DNA of 64,000 nt from the NCBI GenBank assembly GCA_030533445.1, contig CM060080.1:5026052-5090051 (forward strand), given 5' to 3'. The notes under the pieces were generated by a model that was given only the letters and a program-made list of their open reading frames with translations, did not search any database and had not been told where the DNA came from. Of this stretch, positions 45,154 through 58,741 are shown in pieces (within the stretch, counting starts at the first letter, position 1; every line of letters begins with the position of its first letter). This stretch comes from Cyprinodon diabolis. Taxonomy: Eukaryota; Chordata; Actinopteri; Cyprinodontiformes; Cyprinodontidae. The position numbers were made by a program, and so were the translations under genes.

Positions 45154-46173
45154 TCAGTATTTAGTTGGGCCTCCTTTGGCCTGTATTACTGCAGCAATGC
45201 GGCGTGGCATGGAGTCGATCAGTCTGTGGCACTGCTCAGGTGTTATGATAGCCCAGGTTGCTCTAATAGTGGCTTTTAGCTCTTCTGAATTGTTGGGTCT
45301 GGTGTATTGCATCTTCTTCTTCACAATACCCCATAGATTTTCTATGGGGTTAAGGTCAGGAGAGTTTGCTGGCCAATTAAGAACAGGGATACCATGGTCC
45401 TTCAACCAGGTACTGGTAGCTTTGGCACTGTGTGCAGGTGCCAAGTCCTGTTGGAAAATGAAATCTGCATCTCCAAAAAGTTGGTCAGCTGCAGGAAGCA
45501 TGAAGTGCTCTAAAACTTCCTGGTATGTGGCTGCGTTGACCCTGGACCTCAGAAAACACAATGGACCAACACCAGCAGATGACATGGCACCCCAAACCAT
45601 CACTGACTGTGGAAACTTTACACTGGACTTCAAGCAACGTGGATGAAGTGCCTCTCTTCTTTTCCTCCAGACTCTGGGACCTTGATTTCCAAAGGAAATG
45701 CAAAATTTACTTTCATCAGAGAACATGACTTTGGACCACTCACCAGCAGCCCAGGCAAGACGCTTCTGACGCTGTCTGTGGTTCAAGAGTGGCTTGACAC
45801 AAGGAATGCGACAGCAGAAACCCATGTCTTTCATACGTCTGTGTGTGGTGGTTCTTGAAGCACTCACTCCAGCTGCAGTCCACTCTTTGTGAATCTCCCC
45901 CACATTTTTGAATGGGTTTTGTTTCACAATCCTCTCCAGGGTGCGGTTATCTCTCTTGCTTGTACACTTTTTTCGACCACATCTTTTCCTTCCCTTCGCC
46001 TCTCTATTAATGTGCTTGGACACTGAGCTCTGTGAACAGCCAGCCTCTTTAGCGATGACCTTTTGTGTCTTGCCCTCCTTGTGCAAGGTGTCGATGGTCG
46101 TCTTTTGGACAACTGTCAAGTCAGCAGTCTTCCCCATGATTGTGTAGCCTATAGAACTAGACTGAAAGACCAT
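45154..46173 (-). CDS. Tc1-type DD34E transposase
   Basis: This enzyme cuts the element out at the inverted repeats and pastes it into TA sites in the nucleus. The 339-codon frame has an N-terminal pair of helix-turn-helix domains (about residues 15-60 and 78-128) joined by a basic GRKRCGRKK segment (61-69) that resembles the AT-hook/nuclear-signal region. The catalytic triad is complete: D153 in MFSDES, D243 in FQQDLAPAH and E278 in NPIENLW, with 34 residues between the last two (DD34E). The likely true start is M13 (MGKTADLT), as family members begin there, giving 327 residues. Against the usual pattern, about seven residues seem missing between RLAWA and EWSKV (around 142-146), just before D153, which may weaken the enzyme. 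It ends PTKY close to the left arm. Confidence 0.95.
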   Translation of the reverse strand: MVFQSSSIGYTIMGKTADLTVVQKTTIDTLHKEGKTQKVIAKEAGCSQSSVSKHINREAKGRKRCGRKKCTSKRDNRTLERIVKQNPFKNVGEIHKEWTAAGVSASRTTTHRRMKDMGFCCRIPCVKPLLNHRQRQKRLAWAAGEWSKVMFSDESKFCISFGNQGPRVWRKRREALHPRCLKSSVKFPQSVMVWGAMSSAGVGPLCFLRSRVNAATYQEVLEHFMLPAADQLFGDADFIFQQDLAPAHSAKATSTWLKDHGIPVLNWPANSPDLNPIENLWGIVKKKMQYTRPNNSEELKATIRATWAIITPEQCHRLIDSMPRRIAAVIQAKGGPTKY

Positions 46174-46254
46174 TTAAAGGCTTTTGCAGGTGGTTTGAGT
46201 TAATTAGCTGATTAGAGTGTGGCACCAGGGGCCATCAATTTTGAACCTTTTCAC

Positions 46255-46456
46255 AATATTCTAATTTTCTGATATGATGAATTTGAGATTTTCATTTGTT
46301 GTCATTTGTAATCATCAAAATTAAACAAAATAAACATCTGAAATATATGAGTTTGTATGTAATGTATGAATATAATATACAAGTTTCACTTTTTAAATGG
46401 AATTACTGAAATCAATCTACTTTTTCATGATATTCTAATTTTATGACCAGCACCTG
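46255..46456 (-). repeat. Right 202-bp terminal inverted repeat of Tc1
   Basis: Exact inverse of 44866-45067, with the same outer and inner atattctaatttt copies. Confidence 0.95.
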
Positions 46457-46458
46457 TA

Positions 46459-49400
46459 CATTTTTAATCACTGATTGCAACAAATTTCAATCCCGTTTAT
46501 TCATGTGGTGTCCTTTAAAAGTTTAGCCTCTAAGGAAGTTTATTTATTTGTTTGCTTAATGTTTATCTAACAGGGACACATTCAAGGAAACAGATCATTA
46601 TTACAAAAGTGATTTGATGCTTGTATTGCAGCATTTATCGTTAACGGCTAATCGTAACACCTGTCCCTAGAAACATTTAATCAGAAAAATGTGTTTTAAT
46701 TGAAGAATAACAATAACAAGACTGTATCAAATTATTTAAGCAACACTGAAACTATAAACCACTATGGGGCTATATCTTTCTACTGACAAAACTGCACTTT
46801 TGCAAAATTATTGTTTGTTAATCTGACAGCAAACCACTTTGAACCAGCAGACTGAGAAGCCCTGGAGTTTGTTGCAAAGACAAGAAAACATTCACCCTTC
46901 TAAATTGAAAAGAACCAACAATTTGTACGATCAGTTAACGCTCATATTTTTCAATTGGTTGACAAAAACTTCTATCTTGGTTAGCTCTGGATTTTTAATG
47001 GAAGCTCACCTGTAAGGCACGGTCTTTGTTATGTGACCTACTCAGCAGCGGATCCGATTCTTGAAGCTACATAGGTGAGTTTTTGAAAAGATCAGCCAAA
47101 AGGAAACATGGATGCTCACAAAGAGCTGAAAATGTACATTTAAATCATCTAATCATTTGATATACCTTAAATTAAGCTAAGTCTTAGGTTTAAAGTTAGG
47201 CAGTGTTGCTCTGTCTTTGTAGCGATTCATCATGCTCAGTAAGTATGTGGTGACAGCGGAAAGATACTTTTTTTCACAAAAAAAAGTCCTCAGTGGAAGC
47301 AACATGAGCATGCCATATTAAATTAAACACTTTTCTCTATTTCTCTGTCAAGACAAATACCTGTATTTTTGTGTACAACACCACCTATGGATAAAACAGT
47401 GCAACCAGCAGAAATAAGTTCTTCACTATCATGAGTCCTTGAAAAAGGATTTTTTGTAGAAAATCTTCCTTATGGTCATCATTTGACCAAAAATGACTGA
47501 ATTTGTGTTCATATTTTAAAATTTGTATTAAGAAATTAAAAAATATATATTTGTGGGAGTTAGAACACTGTCACCAAATAAACAACATTGATGATCTTTT
47601 AGATATAAGAATCAACTGAACTATAGATAACCAAAAAAAAAGTTCTAATATCCACATTCAGGGTTTTTTGCTTAAGGTACTGGTACCAATGGCAGCACTC
47701 TTCATATTGCCTTTCCTTTCTGCTTCTACAAATGGATCCTCATGTTAATACTGTTTTCAGCTGGACAACAGCATCCATTCAAAGATATACATTTTCCATT
47801 ACATCTTTCAAGGAGGAAATATTGTACAGACATCTAAAAGTCCACTTTGAGACAACGAGAGGAAAGACACTTAATGTTTTATAGAGTTACATTATAAAAA
47901 TGTATAATAATGTGATACAGTGAGTCTACCCACAATTGTTTCAGTTGTTCTTATTTTTGGCATTCTTTAATTGAGAGGTTTATTATTGTTGGTGCCCTGA
48001 GTGAGCAAAGCTATAAAGGTCCAGGCCACGGAGAGACCAACCAACAGTTGGATGCAGATAAAACGTATGTTACACAGGCTTGGTGGACGAGCAGACGGTA
48101 AAACAGGCTGGGAGGCATAAAGGTGTCCTCATGGTGTGATCGCTTTGTTGCATAGATGGCATTAAAATCAGAGAATGGGATGATATGACAGGACACTTTA
48201 CACGTGTGTTTGGTGAAATGTCAAGCACTGTCGAGCCCGCTGGCCAAAGCAACGCACACAGAGCAGTATTATGGGAGTGGGGGCAGTTGCAACAGCCCTG
48301 TCTGATGGCCTATAGAGTGCTCTCTATATGCACACAGAGTCATTGGACAGATGTGACCTCGGCAGCACACAGAGGCTCTTTGTGTCCGAGGGATTTAGAG
48401 TCCCTCAGGCCTCCTGACTCTAAACATTAACAGACCTACTGCAGAAGGGGAGAAAGAGACCCTCACTCTGCTGACATGCAACATTAACTGGGACCAACTC
48501 CCTTCATACTTAAAATATTGGGAAAGTAAAAGTGGATGTTTGCTGAAACTGTTTTAGCAGCTTGATGCAGAGGTATTACACCAGCTTTAGCAGATAATAG
48601 TGAGTAGAGGTAGAAAACTTTGTAAAACTGGGAAGAAGTAGGCATGATAAACAAATTTTAGGATCGGAAAAAAATATAACATGAGAAAATATAAAAAGTT
48701 GTATTGAAATGGTTTAAATATTTATATACACAAAACAACTTCACCCTTTGTACAAATTTCATTGCCATGAGCCAACTTTGGCAGCAACTACTAACATCAA
48801 CTGTTTCTCTAAGTGCCTGTAAGACTTTACACCAATATGAAGGAATTAAGACTCACTCTTTCTTTAAAAATAGTTTCAACTAAGCCACACTGGAGCATTT
48901 TTAAATGTGAATGCCCTGTTTTAACTCATAGCACCTGATCTCAATCAGATGAAGGCAGGCCCTTGAATAGGCTGTGCCAAAACCCAGGTCTGCTTGAGCC
49001 TTTGGTTACAAAATGATGGTCAGATGTTTTCAAAACATTTTCGTTTTTAGGGCTCTCTATTAGACAACAATTTATATTTTCAGCAAGTTATCCGGTTCTC
49101 TGAGACTGTCCCAGACCACCCAGACCACTACTACCCCACCCCATCACTACTATCCTGAGTAATTTTCGTTTCAGCACACAGAGGGAGCCAGTTAAAGATG
49201 TTTTTTTTTTTTTTTTTTATATGTGCTGTAACAGAGGCAGAGGTCAAAATCCATTCCAGTGTGTGTTAAAGATACTGTTATGGTTTTCAGTAAAGGATGG
49301 TGTTATCTGTCAGGGTTTGAGATGATCAGTCTGAACCTAAACTTATCTAAATACTTTAAACATTCTTTCCTGTCTGCACCAGTGTGGTTATTTACTAATG

Positions 49401-51557
49401 TAGTTAATACAGCCTTTCGATTCACCCATAATCCTTTTTGCTAATAATAATGATACACCATTTGCAGAAGGGAAATGAAACAGGTTACATTTACATACAT
49501 TAAACATTCAAATGTATGCATATCATATGTTTGTTCATTTCAGAAAACCAGGCAAGATAATGGTAAGACTAAGACAGGAAATAGAAGCAGCAAAAGACCT
49601 CAGTAAATATTGGCCTTCTTTATCTGCCATCCCCTTAGACAGTAGGCAGTATCATTTTTCAGCAAAGAGCCCCCTGTTCTTGAGGACTAAACCAGGCCTT
49701 GCTTTATTGAATTATCTCCCTTGCTCCACAAATACAATTTCCTGCATAAATCACTCAAATGATCCTTTAGGCTGTCAGGTCCAAGACAGCGTTTTTCTAT
49801 CCTATCTGCTTCAGACCACGATATGTAAATCCTCACCACCCTGCGTTGGATTACTATTTAGATGCTTCAACTGTGTGTGTTTGCACCTAAATCCCTGGCT
49901 TGTCCCCATATTACTCACCCTGCCTTCATAAACTAAACATAAAGTTGTTGCATAAAAGAGGGCATGCCAATTTAACTATGATAGAAACCCTGACCCTACA
50001 ACCTTGACCTTTCAGTTTTTACAATAGGGGAGGACACTTTGCACACTAGAATCTTCTAAGTGTAGCACCAGGAGGAGTAGAAATTGGTCTCCATGCTTTG
50101 ACTGAATTCAATCACACTTGAAATAGTTAGAGCAGAGACATTTTGACAAAGGGTCAGCTTAGTTTAAGACCCCAATACTGAAATACATAACTGAGAGAGT
50201 TGGCCAGATAAATGTGGGCATTATCATTCCCTGCAGCTACCTAGCAGGGAGTGTAATTCTGCAGGATAAACATCTGTAATACATCGGTTCAAATGAGAGC
50301 CAGCTTAGCTTGACTTCGGATTGATCCCAGACAGCTGTTAAGGGAACAGCTATGTCCTGACCACACTGGGGGTCCTGGTGGATGCCCTGAAAGGGGACCT
50401 CCAAAATCCAAAGGGACAAAGGAATCTCCTGAACAATGTTCTTGCTGATACAATGGTTGTGCTTCGGCAGGAAGGGGCAAAAGAGCACTGCCTATTCTGG
50501 GACTTGAATGACCAGTGCATTCCTCTCCAGTCGCCCAGCAGTAAGCAGAGTGACCAGGAGTGACAAGCCTTCACACTGCTTTGTTGGTACGCTGTGGGCT
50601 TGACCAATACATTCCTCCATTCTTCTTGCTTTTTGCTTCCTTCCTACTTTAGTTGAAGAAATCTTTTTTCTCAACATATTTCATTCTACACAAAGCTAGA
50701 GTGTAGTTATATAAAGAGTATTTGCACCCTCAAAGAAAGTTTTTAATAACACCATTAGCACCACAAAAGTCATTGTCTTTTAAGTGCTTTTGAGATATTT
50801 AATATACCATAGTTGCAACAAAATGTTTTTTTTTTCAATTTGCTATTTTTCTGATTTGGGTTGATCAAAAAGTTTTTTCCAGATTTTTTTCCTGATATTT
50901 ACAGTTTGCATTCTTTTAAAATCCATTTCAACTGAACTTTTGAAGCTAAGATGCAATTCCATTGCCGAAAAGTAAAGTAGAATTTCTTTTGATCTCCATC
51001 CACCCTTTAAACAATAGTAATGTGAGTGATAGTTCCATGTCCAGTACAGTACTGTACTCTCACTGTCATTACTATATGTACCTAGAGTTTATAAATACTT
51101 CAGAAATACTTTTAGGGGGTGCAGACTCAAGGCAGACAACCAGAGATGTCTGTTTAGAGCCACACAGTAAAACGGCTTAGGAGGCAAAAGTCTTAACTTC
51201 ATTATGCTTTATATGTGACATAAAGCTGCTTCAAGCAAGCAGTTGTGAGAACATGTAGGACTGGCTTCTCAGTTACTTCCTGGTAGAGAAGAACCGGTGC
51301 TAGCCGCTGAACTAGCTCATCATACTTTGCTACTATCCTCTTTCCTTCATCTTACTGGGAGAAAGAAGCCATGAATCTGTTGAGGCAGTCAAGACTATGG
51401 AAACTACGATGGGTGTGCTTTTTTTTGTCTTAGGCCATCAGCCTGGAGAAATTAATTTAATTTTCAATTATGTACTTTACTCTATAGCACATCATGTGAC
51501 TGTGGTGTCACACACAGGAGCCATTGCTTAACGTTGAGTCAGAAGTGCACTTAACAG
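46459..51557. other. Long unassigned, mostly unique sequence
   Basis: About 5 kb with no recognised gene or mobile element. A run of 18 T residues lies at 49201-49218. The frames at 49512-49931 (139 codons) and at 50237-50677 (several on both strands) have no motifs. Two decayed repeats may be hidden here, but I cannot name any. Confidence 0.45.
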
Positions 51558-51565
51558 GTTATTTT

Positions 51566-52198
51566 CAGTGTTGCCAACTCCTCAGTAAGGAAAGTAGCTA
51601 TTGGCTGTGCTAAAAGTCGCTAGAAGTCACTAAATGACGTAATCGCCTAATTTGCATAATCTGCCACAGGAAGTGATGTGCATGTTATTGCTGCTGTGGG
51701 AGAAATGTCATTACAGAAAGACAAAAAGTGAGTAAAAACACTATACAATAGTGTTTTTACTCACTTTACTAAACAATATATATTTAGACCAAATAACATT
51801 TTACATTTACATCCCGCTCGCTCCCGCCTTGAATGTAAGTCAGGGCGGAGCGGCACCGTGTGATCAATTTGCGCCGTCAATCCCGGCGCATGCGCACTTC
51901 ATTTGCAGTCTGGACGCTGAGGGTAAACATCCTGCGGCTCTGACTGCAGCCCTGAGAGGGACACCTGCTGGAGCGGGAGAACAGCATTGGGATGGGGGAG
52001 GCGCCCCACGGCAGCAGCTGCCGCTGGAGGACAAGAGTAGGAACGATACATGCTTTAACGTAAGAGTCTGCAAAAGCCGCCAGTGACACCGTAAAAAGTC
52101 GCCAGATTTGTCGCTAGTCGCTTTTTTGAAAAATAGTCGCTAGAGGGGTCAGAAAAGTCGCTAAATATAGCGACAAAGTCGCTGAGTTGGCAACACTG
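51566..52198. mobile_element. hAT MITE with CAGTGTTGCCAAC ends
   Basis: The left end cagtgttgccaactc is mirrored by gagttggcaacactg at the right. Flanks gttatttt (51558-51565) and cttatttt (52199-52206) match in seven of eight bases. Both subterminal regions carry gtcgcta/tagcgac repeats, as expected for transposase binding. The interior has a perfect 19-bp hairpin and a GC-rich block (51830-52050) unlike the ends, which may be captured DNA. No transposase is encoded. Confidence 0.82.
51725..51767. repeat. Perfect 19-bp inverted repeat with 5-nt loop
   Basis: The arm aaagtgagtaaaaacacta pairs exactly with tagtgtttttactcacttt around the loop tacaa. It lies inside the hAT MITE at 51566-52198. 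Confidence 0.95.
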
Positions 52199-52484
52199 CT
52201 TATTTTTAAAGCCTAGTAAACCTTTTTAAGTAGGATATGTTGCTTTAATAGTCTGATGTGAAGATAGTTAAACTCTAAATGACATTAATATTTGTAATCC
52301 AGAAAAGTAATTGAAATTCACAGATATGCCATGGAAAGACTAAGACTTCAACAAACTGTATTGTCATTTTGTACATCGATGCGTACAGCTTTTCAACAGT
52401 GAATGATCAGCTTAGCAGTAAAATGAACATTTCCATTTATAAATTGCATCAGTGACCAAATTGTAAACAGTGTAAGAGAGACAT

Positions 52485-52622
52485 GGTGCAAATTGTGCAG
52501 CACCCAGGGAGCAGTATGGGGTTAAGGGTCTTTGATCAGAGTGGCAGTCCATGAGAGTGGGTTTTGAACTCACAACCTCAGGATTGCAAGCTCTATGCCC
52601 TAACCACTAGGCCACCTCTCCA
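52485..52622 (-). mobile_element. tRNA-derived SINE head and body
   Basis: On the minus strand the head reads GGTGGCCTAGTGGTTAGGGC (A box) and GTGAGTTCAAAACCC (B box), followed by AAAGACCCTTAACCCCATAC as in the SINE at 12521. The tail beyond about 52485 is not recognised. It is not a tRNA gene because only the promoter-bearing half is conserved. Confidence 0.8.
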
Positions 52623-52765
52623 CCAATATGCTTAGAACTGCAAAAAAAACACACAAAAAAACAGAAAAAACATAACACGTAACAGGCTAATACTGAAAAC
52701 ATAAACAGAAATGAAAATCACAACAACTAATAATATGACATGGAATTATTTGGGGGTTTTAATGT
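52623..52765. other. Unassigned A-rich spacer
   Basis: A-rich sequence between the SINE and the next element. Nothing else is recognised. Confidence 0.6.
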
Positions 52766-52771
52766 GAAGTA

Positions 52772-53093
52772 TACGGAAGAGGATTAGGGCCACTGAAAAA
52801 AAAAAAAAAAAGTTAACTGATTTTTAAATTTTATTTCAGTTTAGTATGGGAAAAAAGTCAGAATTCTGACTTTTTTTCTCAGAATTGTGACTTTTTTCTC
52901 AGTCAGAATTCTGAGATTAAAGTCAGAATTCTGACATAAAAGTCATTCTGACATAAAAGTCAGAATTCTGAGATTAAAGTCAGAATTCTGAGAAAAAAGT
53001 CAGAATTCTGACTTTTTTCTCAGAATTCTGACTTTTTCCCATGCTAAACTGAAATAAAATTAATTTTTCCACTGGCCCTAATCCTCTTCCGTA
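52772..53093. mobile_element. IS3EU-like MITE made of gtcagaattctga units
   Basis: The left end TACGGAAGAGGATTAGGGCC is mirrored exactly at the right. The 6 bases gaagta stand on both sides (52766-52771, 53094-53099), a perfect duplication. Between the ends, from about 52857 to 53040, the sequence is an array of gtcagaattctga units in both orientations. No coding sequence is left. Ends and duplication size match the elements at 10260 and 35731. Confidence 0.78.
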
Positions 53094-53099
53094 GAAGTA

Positions 53100-56000
53100 G
53101 GTTAAAAATGCACACCAAGGTTTTCAGATTTTATTTGCTAAAAATTACACTACACAATTTTGCACTACATAGTGTTGGTCCTTCACATACAATTATCCTA
53201 AATGACACAGATACGTATTTGTTTTGTTTTTTGAGTTACAGTGTTTTCTCCCATCCCCTATTTACAAAATGTGCCAAATACGACCTACCAGTATTTAATA
53301 GCACAGATCAATAAATATATGTAAGAGCAAAGTCACCATTTGGACTTCCTGATACACATTTAAAATTATACAAGCTACACATCAAACCTTTGACAAGGGC
53401 CTCAATGGGGTGAGTATAACATATGGAACACTTTCCAGGGTTCATGTTGGGGACAGGGTGAAATAAGCTTCCCACTCACACTGTTTCTGTTTCTCATTCA
53501 CAAACACAGCAGGCATGCCTGGCCCGATCAGATACTCAAAGCATTCCAAACACTAAAAGCGTTAGGTAAAAATACCCATCAGTGATTACCTTTACACAGC
53601 TGCACAGAAAATGGGAATTGGTTGAGAAAACCAAAAGAAACTGGAGTTTTAAAAAGCCTGGAAATCGACCGAGCTGTTTTTTTTTAAGCACTATTCGAGA
53701 AGTTGGAGGTGTTCCAGCTCTGCCTTCTTATCTACATGCAACTGTTTTAACAAGAAGTAAAAAAAGACAGTGACATGGTGAAAACAAAGACTGCTATAGA
53801 GCTTGGCTTGCCTCAATAGCTTATATTTCCTAATTGATGGGGTAAAGTTTGTAATAAAGCCCACTGAGCTTCAACATCAGCGAATCCACACCTGTGACAG
53901 CAGTGCAAGACTGGCAAGGCTCATTAAAAACTTGACTCAGATCTTCAGCTGGAACCCTGTAGAGTCACTTTAAAGCGTACGCACTCACCAGAATGATAGG
54001 TAGCAAATATAGTAGATGGAGAAAATTGGACTTGAAAAGGAAAGTCTGTCTCTCCATTTTTGAACCCATCCTCTTAATAACCTGGTTTCTTTTGTACTCC
54101 CAGACAAAATGGCTTCTGTAGTTGAACACGGTCCCTTTGAAGGTGAGCTGTGATAGGCACCCACAGATGTCTTCTTCCTAATTTGATGCCTGAGCACTAT
54201 CGCGTCTTTCTCATGTGTGTGTTGGCTCCTTTTGAAGTGAGGATAGTTTCATTTGAGCTAAAGTAAACTCCATACATTTTTTATATTCCTGTCCAAAAGA
54301 CAAGCACTGCACTTTCCTTCGTCAAGAGGATAATTTGAAGTCTATTCTGTAAACTGAATACTGGAGTTTAAATCTTATCACAGTCCCAAGGCAGTTAAAT
54401 AAGATCACAAAATATGATTTACTGATATCTGTTCTTAGATAAAACTTTCTTTCCTCTTTTCATGCAATCTTTAAAAAGGTTAACAAGGCAATAAGATAGA
54501 GGTAATTACACAAAATATAAAATATTAATGTATTTTACATTCATGCCTATGTCACACCAGTTTTTTTTGTTTTTAGACTTGAGAAATATCTTTATATCTA
54601 ACCAAAGGTATCACACGGATTTTTTTTCTTTTATGTATTTTAATGTTTTTATGTGATAAACCAAGGCAGTGTACTGTATAGTTGTGAAGGGTACGGAGAA
54701 TAAAATTTAGTTTTCTAGTTTTTCACATGTAAACGTTTTAAAAGAGTTTCAATCACTGGTGTCAGCTTCCCACTAAAAAGACAATACCTCACAGAATGAA
54801 TAGCACTTTATTTCTGTTACAGCTGCAGTTCTCTACTAGGAAAAAGTCATCATCTTCTGGCTTAAAATATGTTTATGGTTAGAAATCATTGGTTCTTTTC
54901 TTCCATTTAACTTAATCCTTAAGAATTTTGCGTTTCAGACCAGCTAATCCTTCTTTTTGCACTTAAAAAGCTTTCAATGGCTACACATGCAGACAGGCTT
55001 GAACATTTTGGTACAAATGGTAATCAACATAATTCTTATTGCATTATTCATAAAATATTTTCCTCTTGTTATATCAGAATAGTATCATAGGAATCAAAGT
55101 AAAGAGCTATATTGTATGTATTAGTTTGATGAACTGATGGCGTCTGACCAAACCATCAGTTTCTTGTCATAATGTGTGGTTCTTGGAAAAAGTCGTGAAT
55201 GCATTCAGGAAAGTATAGGCAGACGGTTCATAGAAGGATTCAGAAGTGGCAGAAGTGGACCAAAATGTAGAAAAAAAAAAACTGTCAATAAGGAAATGTA
55301 ACATTAGAAGCTAACAAAAATGAAAGAAGACAGGAGCTTAAATACACATAAGCCAAGTTGAAAAGATGATAATAAACTACAAGAGCTAAAGAGATGGGAT
55401 GATGAGCAGCTGAACCTCAGAGGAGGTAGAGAAGCTAAAGAATAATGGTACGTAACCATGTGCAGAGACCCTTTGAAAATATCTAATAGAGATTAAACAC
55501 ATAATTTCTTTGAATGTACTTGGACTCTGGAGAAAGAAGTAAATGCAAAAGAATAAACTAACAAGAAAGATATAAGTAAAGGAAGATGAACTAAATAATC
55601 AGAGATCTGAAGAAGAAACAAAAACCATCAAATGTTGAAAAATAAACTCAGAGTATTAAAAAAATGAAATTGATCATATCAAAATCATCAGCTACATTAA
55701 GCATAACCATTCACCTAGAGGTCATGTTTACCGTCTAATTACTGCTTACTCTAACTGTCTACTTAATACAGTTTTAAATTGATTAAAATAAATTCTGACA
55801 AATCCTGATATGTTTGATAACACTGTCTTGTAACACTGTCTTCCCATGTTCATGTGAATTGAATAAATAACCTAAAATACGTGTTATACTTGCATTAGCC
55901 ACCGCAGTCTTTATATCAAAGTAATATGTATTTATGGGTTCCATATGAACAGGCAGTAGCAGCAGATACAGCAGACCACAGCTATATCAGCTGCTATTCA

Positions 56001-56164
56001 ACAGATGATAGGCAGCCATTATTAGCTAGGATAAAGACTCACATTCCATACCACTGGACAGCTTTGGTTTGAGTTTGTGTCATTAAAGATTGGGATGAAG
56101 GCTGAGATAGATTAAAATCTCCTAATATGAGGTGGAAGTTATTTTTCATTTATATGATACAAAG
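53100..56164. other. Long unassigned AT-rich sequence
   Basis: About 3 kb with no recognised gene. Short frames lack motifs. A stretch near 56018-56047 (attattagctaggataaag) recurs near 63411-63440 with few changes. Confidence 0.5.
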
Positions 56165-56240
56165 AGGGCTGCACAATGACGCAGTGAGTAGCGCTGTTGC
56201 CTTGCAGCAAGAAGTTTCAGGGTTCTATTCCAATCCCCCT
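56165..56240 (+). mobile_element. Head fragment of the RTE-tailed SINE
   Basis: The phrase gcgctgttgccttgcagcaa followed by gaagtttcagggttct corresponds to the tRNA-like head at 19907-19955. The body and tail are missing. Confidence 0.65.
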
Positions 56241-57116
56241 TAAAGTGGAGTGAGGTTTGATCTCGATTACTAATTTAAATTTGTGCTTTCAATAAAAATT
56301 ATGTTTAATCACTAAGAATATTTTCTAAAAATGCAATTAAAGAATATAATTCAAAACACATTTATCAATTTCAACAGTGGTACCTAAACGCACCAAGCCA
56401 ACCTGTCCAAAAAGGAAATAAAAAAGTTTCAGGAACTGAAGCTTTGGTTTTACAATTTTTTTACAATTGAACCTTTTACTCTTTAAATTATTTTTTATAA
56501 AGTCTTTTTTTTTAATAGAAAGTTTAGAAGTTGGATGAAAGTTCTGTACAACAATGGTAAGACACGGCTATGTATAATAGGCTATAACAGTAATTCATAA
56601 GTCTTAATAATAATAACTGTTAAAATACAACAATACAAAATGATAAAAAATCTAACAAAATGGATGAATGTCTTTCAAGAGGATTTTATGAAGTAAAAAC
56701 TTATTTAGTTTAGCTAAAATATGTAATTGGAAAACAGTAATTGTGCAGCACATGACAATTAAAAGAATTGCCAAAAATGACAAGTTTTTTGCAGGAGTTA
56801 GATGAGAAATAAAGGTGTATGAGTTGTTTTCTATATCCAATTTCACAAAAAAGTGTTACCTCTGTTTTTTTTATTGACATGAATGACATTTTTGTTTTTC
56901 CAGGATTTGTTGTCAGTGAGAAAATCAAGACGTTATGTCATTATTGTACTTACAAGAAAATACATTTTAATATCCCTCACTACGCAGTGGAGGGCAACCT
57001 ATTCACCCACCTGATGTAACCTGAAGACAACTTACTAATACAAATTGTGGTCTATATGGTGGTGCTGCTGAACTTTTGTCATAAACTTGGACTGAGAAAC
57101 AAATGCTGGAAAGGTA
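56241..57116. other. Unassigned AT-rich sequence
   Basis: No gene or repeat is recognised. Frames near 56652-57019 are short and overlap on both strands. Confidence 0.5.
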
Positions 57117-57118
57117 TA

Positions 57119-58567
<1,449 letters not shown>

Positions 58568-58569
58568 TA

Positions 58570-58741
58570 TATAACTGCCAAAGTTTAGTATCCTTATGGC
58601 CAATTTATGCTTCTGATGCATAGACTCTGCAACCTGGGCCGGATTTTAGCAGGGGCTTACCGGGGCTGCAGCCCGGGGCACCGGCATTTCGGGGGCCCCA
58701 AAGGATGTTTTATATTTTTGTGAATGGATAGTGTCAGAATT
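58570..58741. other. Unassigned, with possible hAT end
   Basis: The part near 58630-58705 (gggccggattttagcagggg, then gcagcccggggc) resembles the end of a recurrent fish hAT element, but the second end is not visible. Confidence 0.35.

Larger units (their letters stand above)
44866..46456 (-). mobile_element. Tc1 transposon with intact-looking ORF and 202-bp TIRs
   Basis: Inverted repeats at 44866-45067 and 46255-46456 start caggtgctggtcataaaatt and are identical over all 202 bases. A TA stands on each side (44864-44865, 46457-46458), the Tc1/mariner duplication. The minus strand encodes one uninterrupted transposase frame. The whole is 1591 bp, the usual size for fish Tc1 elements. Identity of the arms and the open frame mark this as the youngest transposon in the window. 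Confidence 0.95.

Noticed and set aside
45122..45646. 174-codon plus-strand frame
   Set aside because: It is the shadow of the Tc1 transposase gene on the minus strand.
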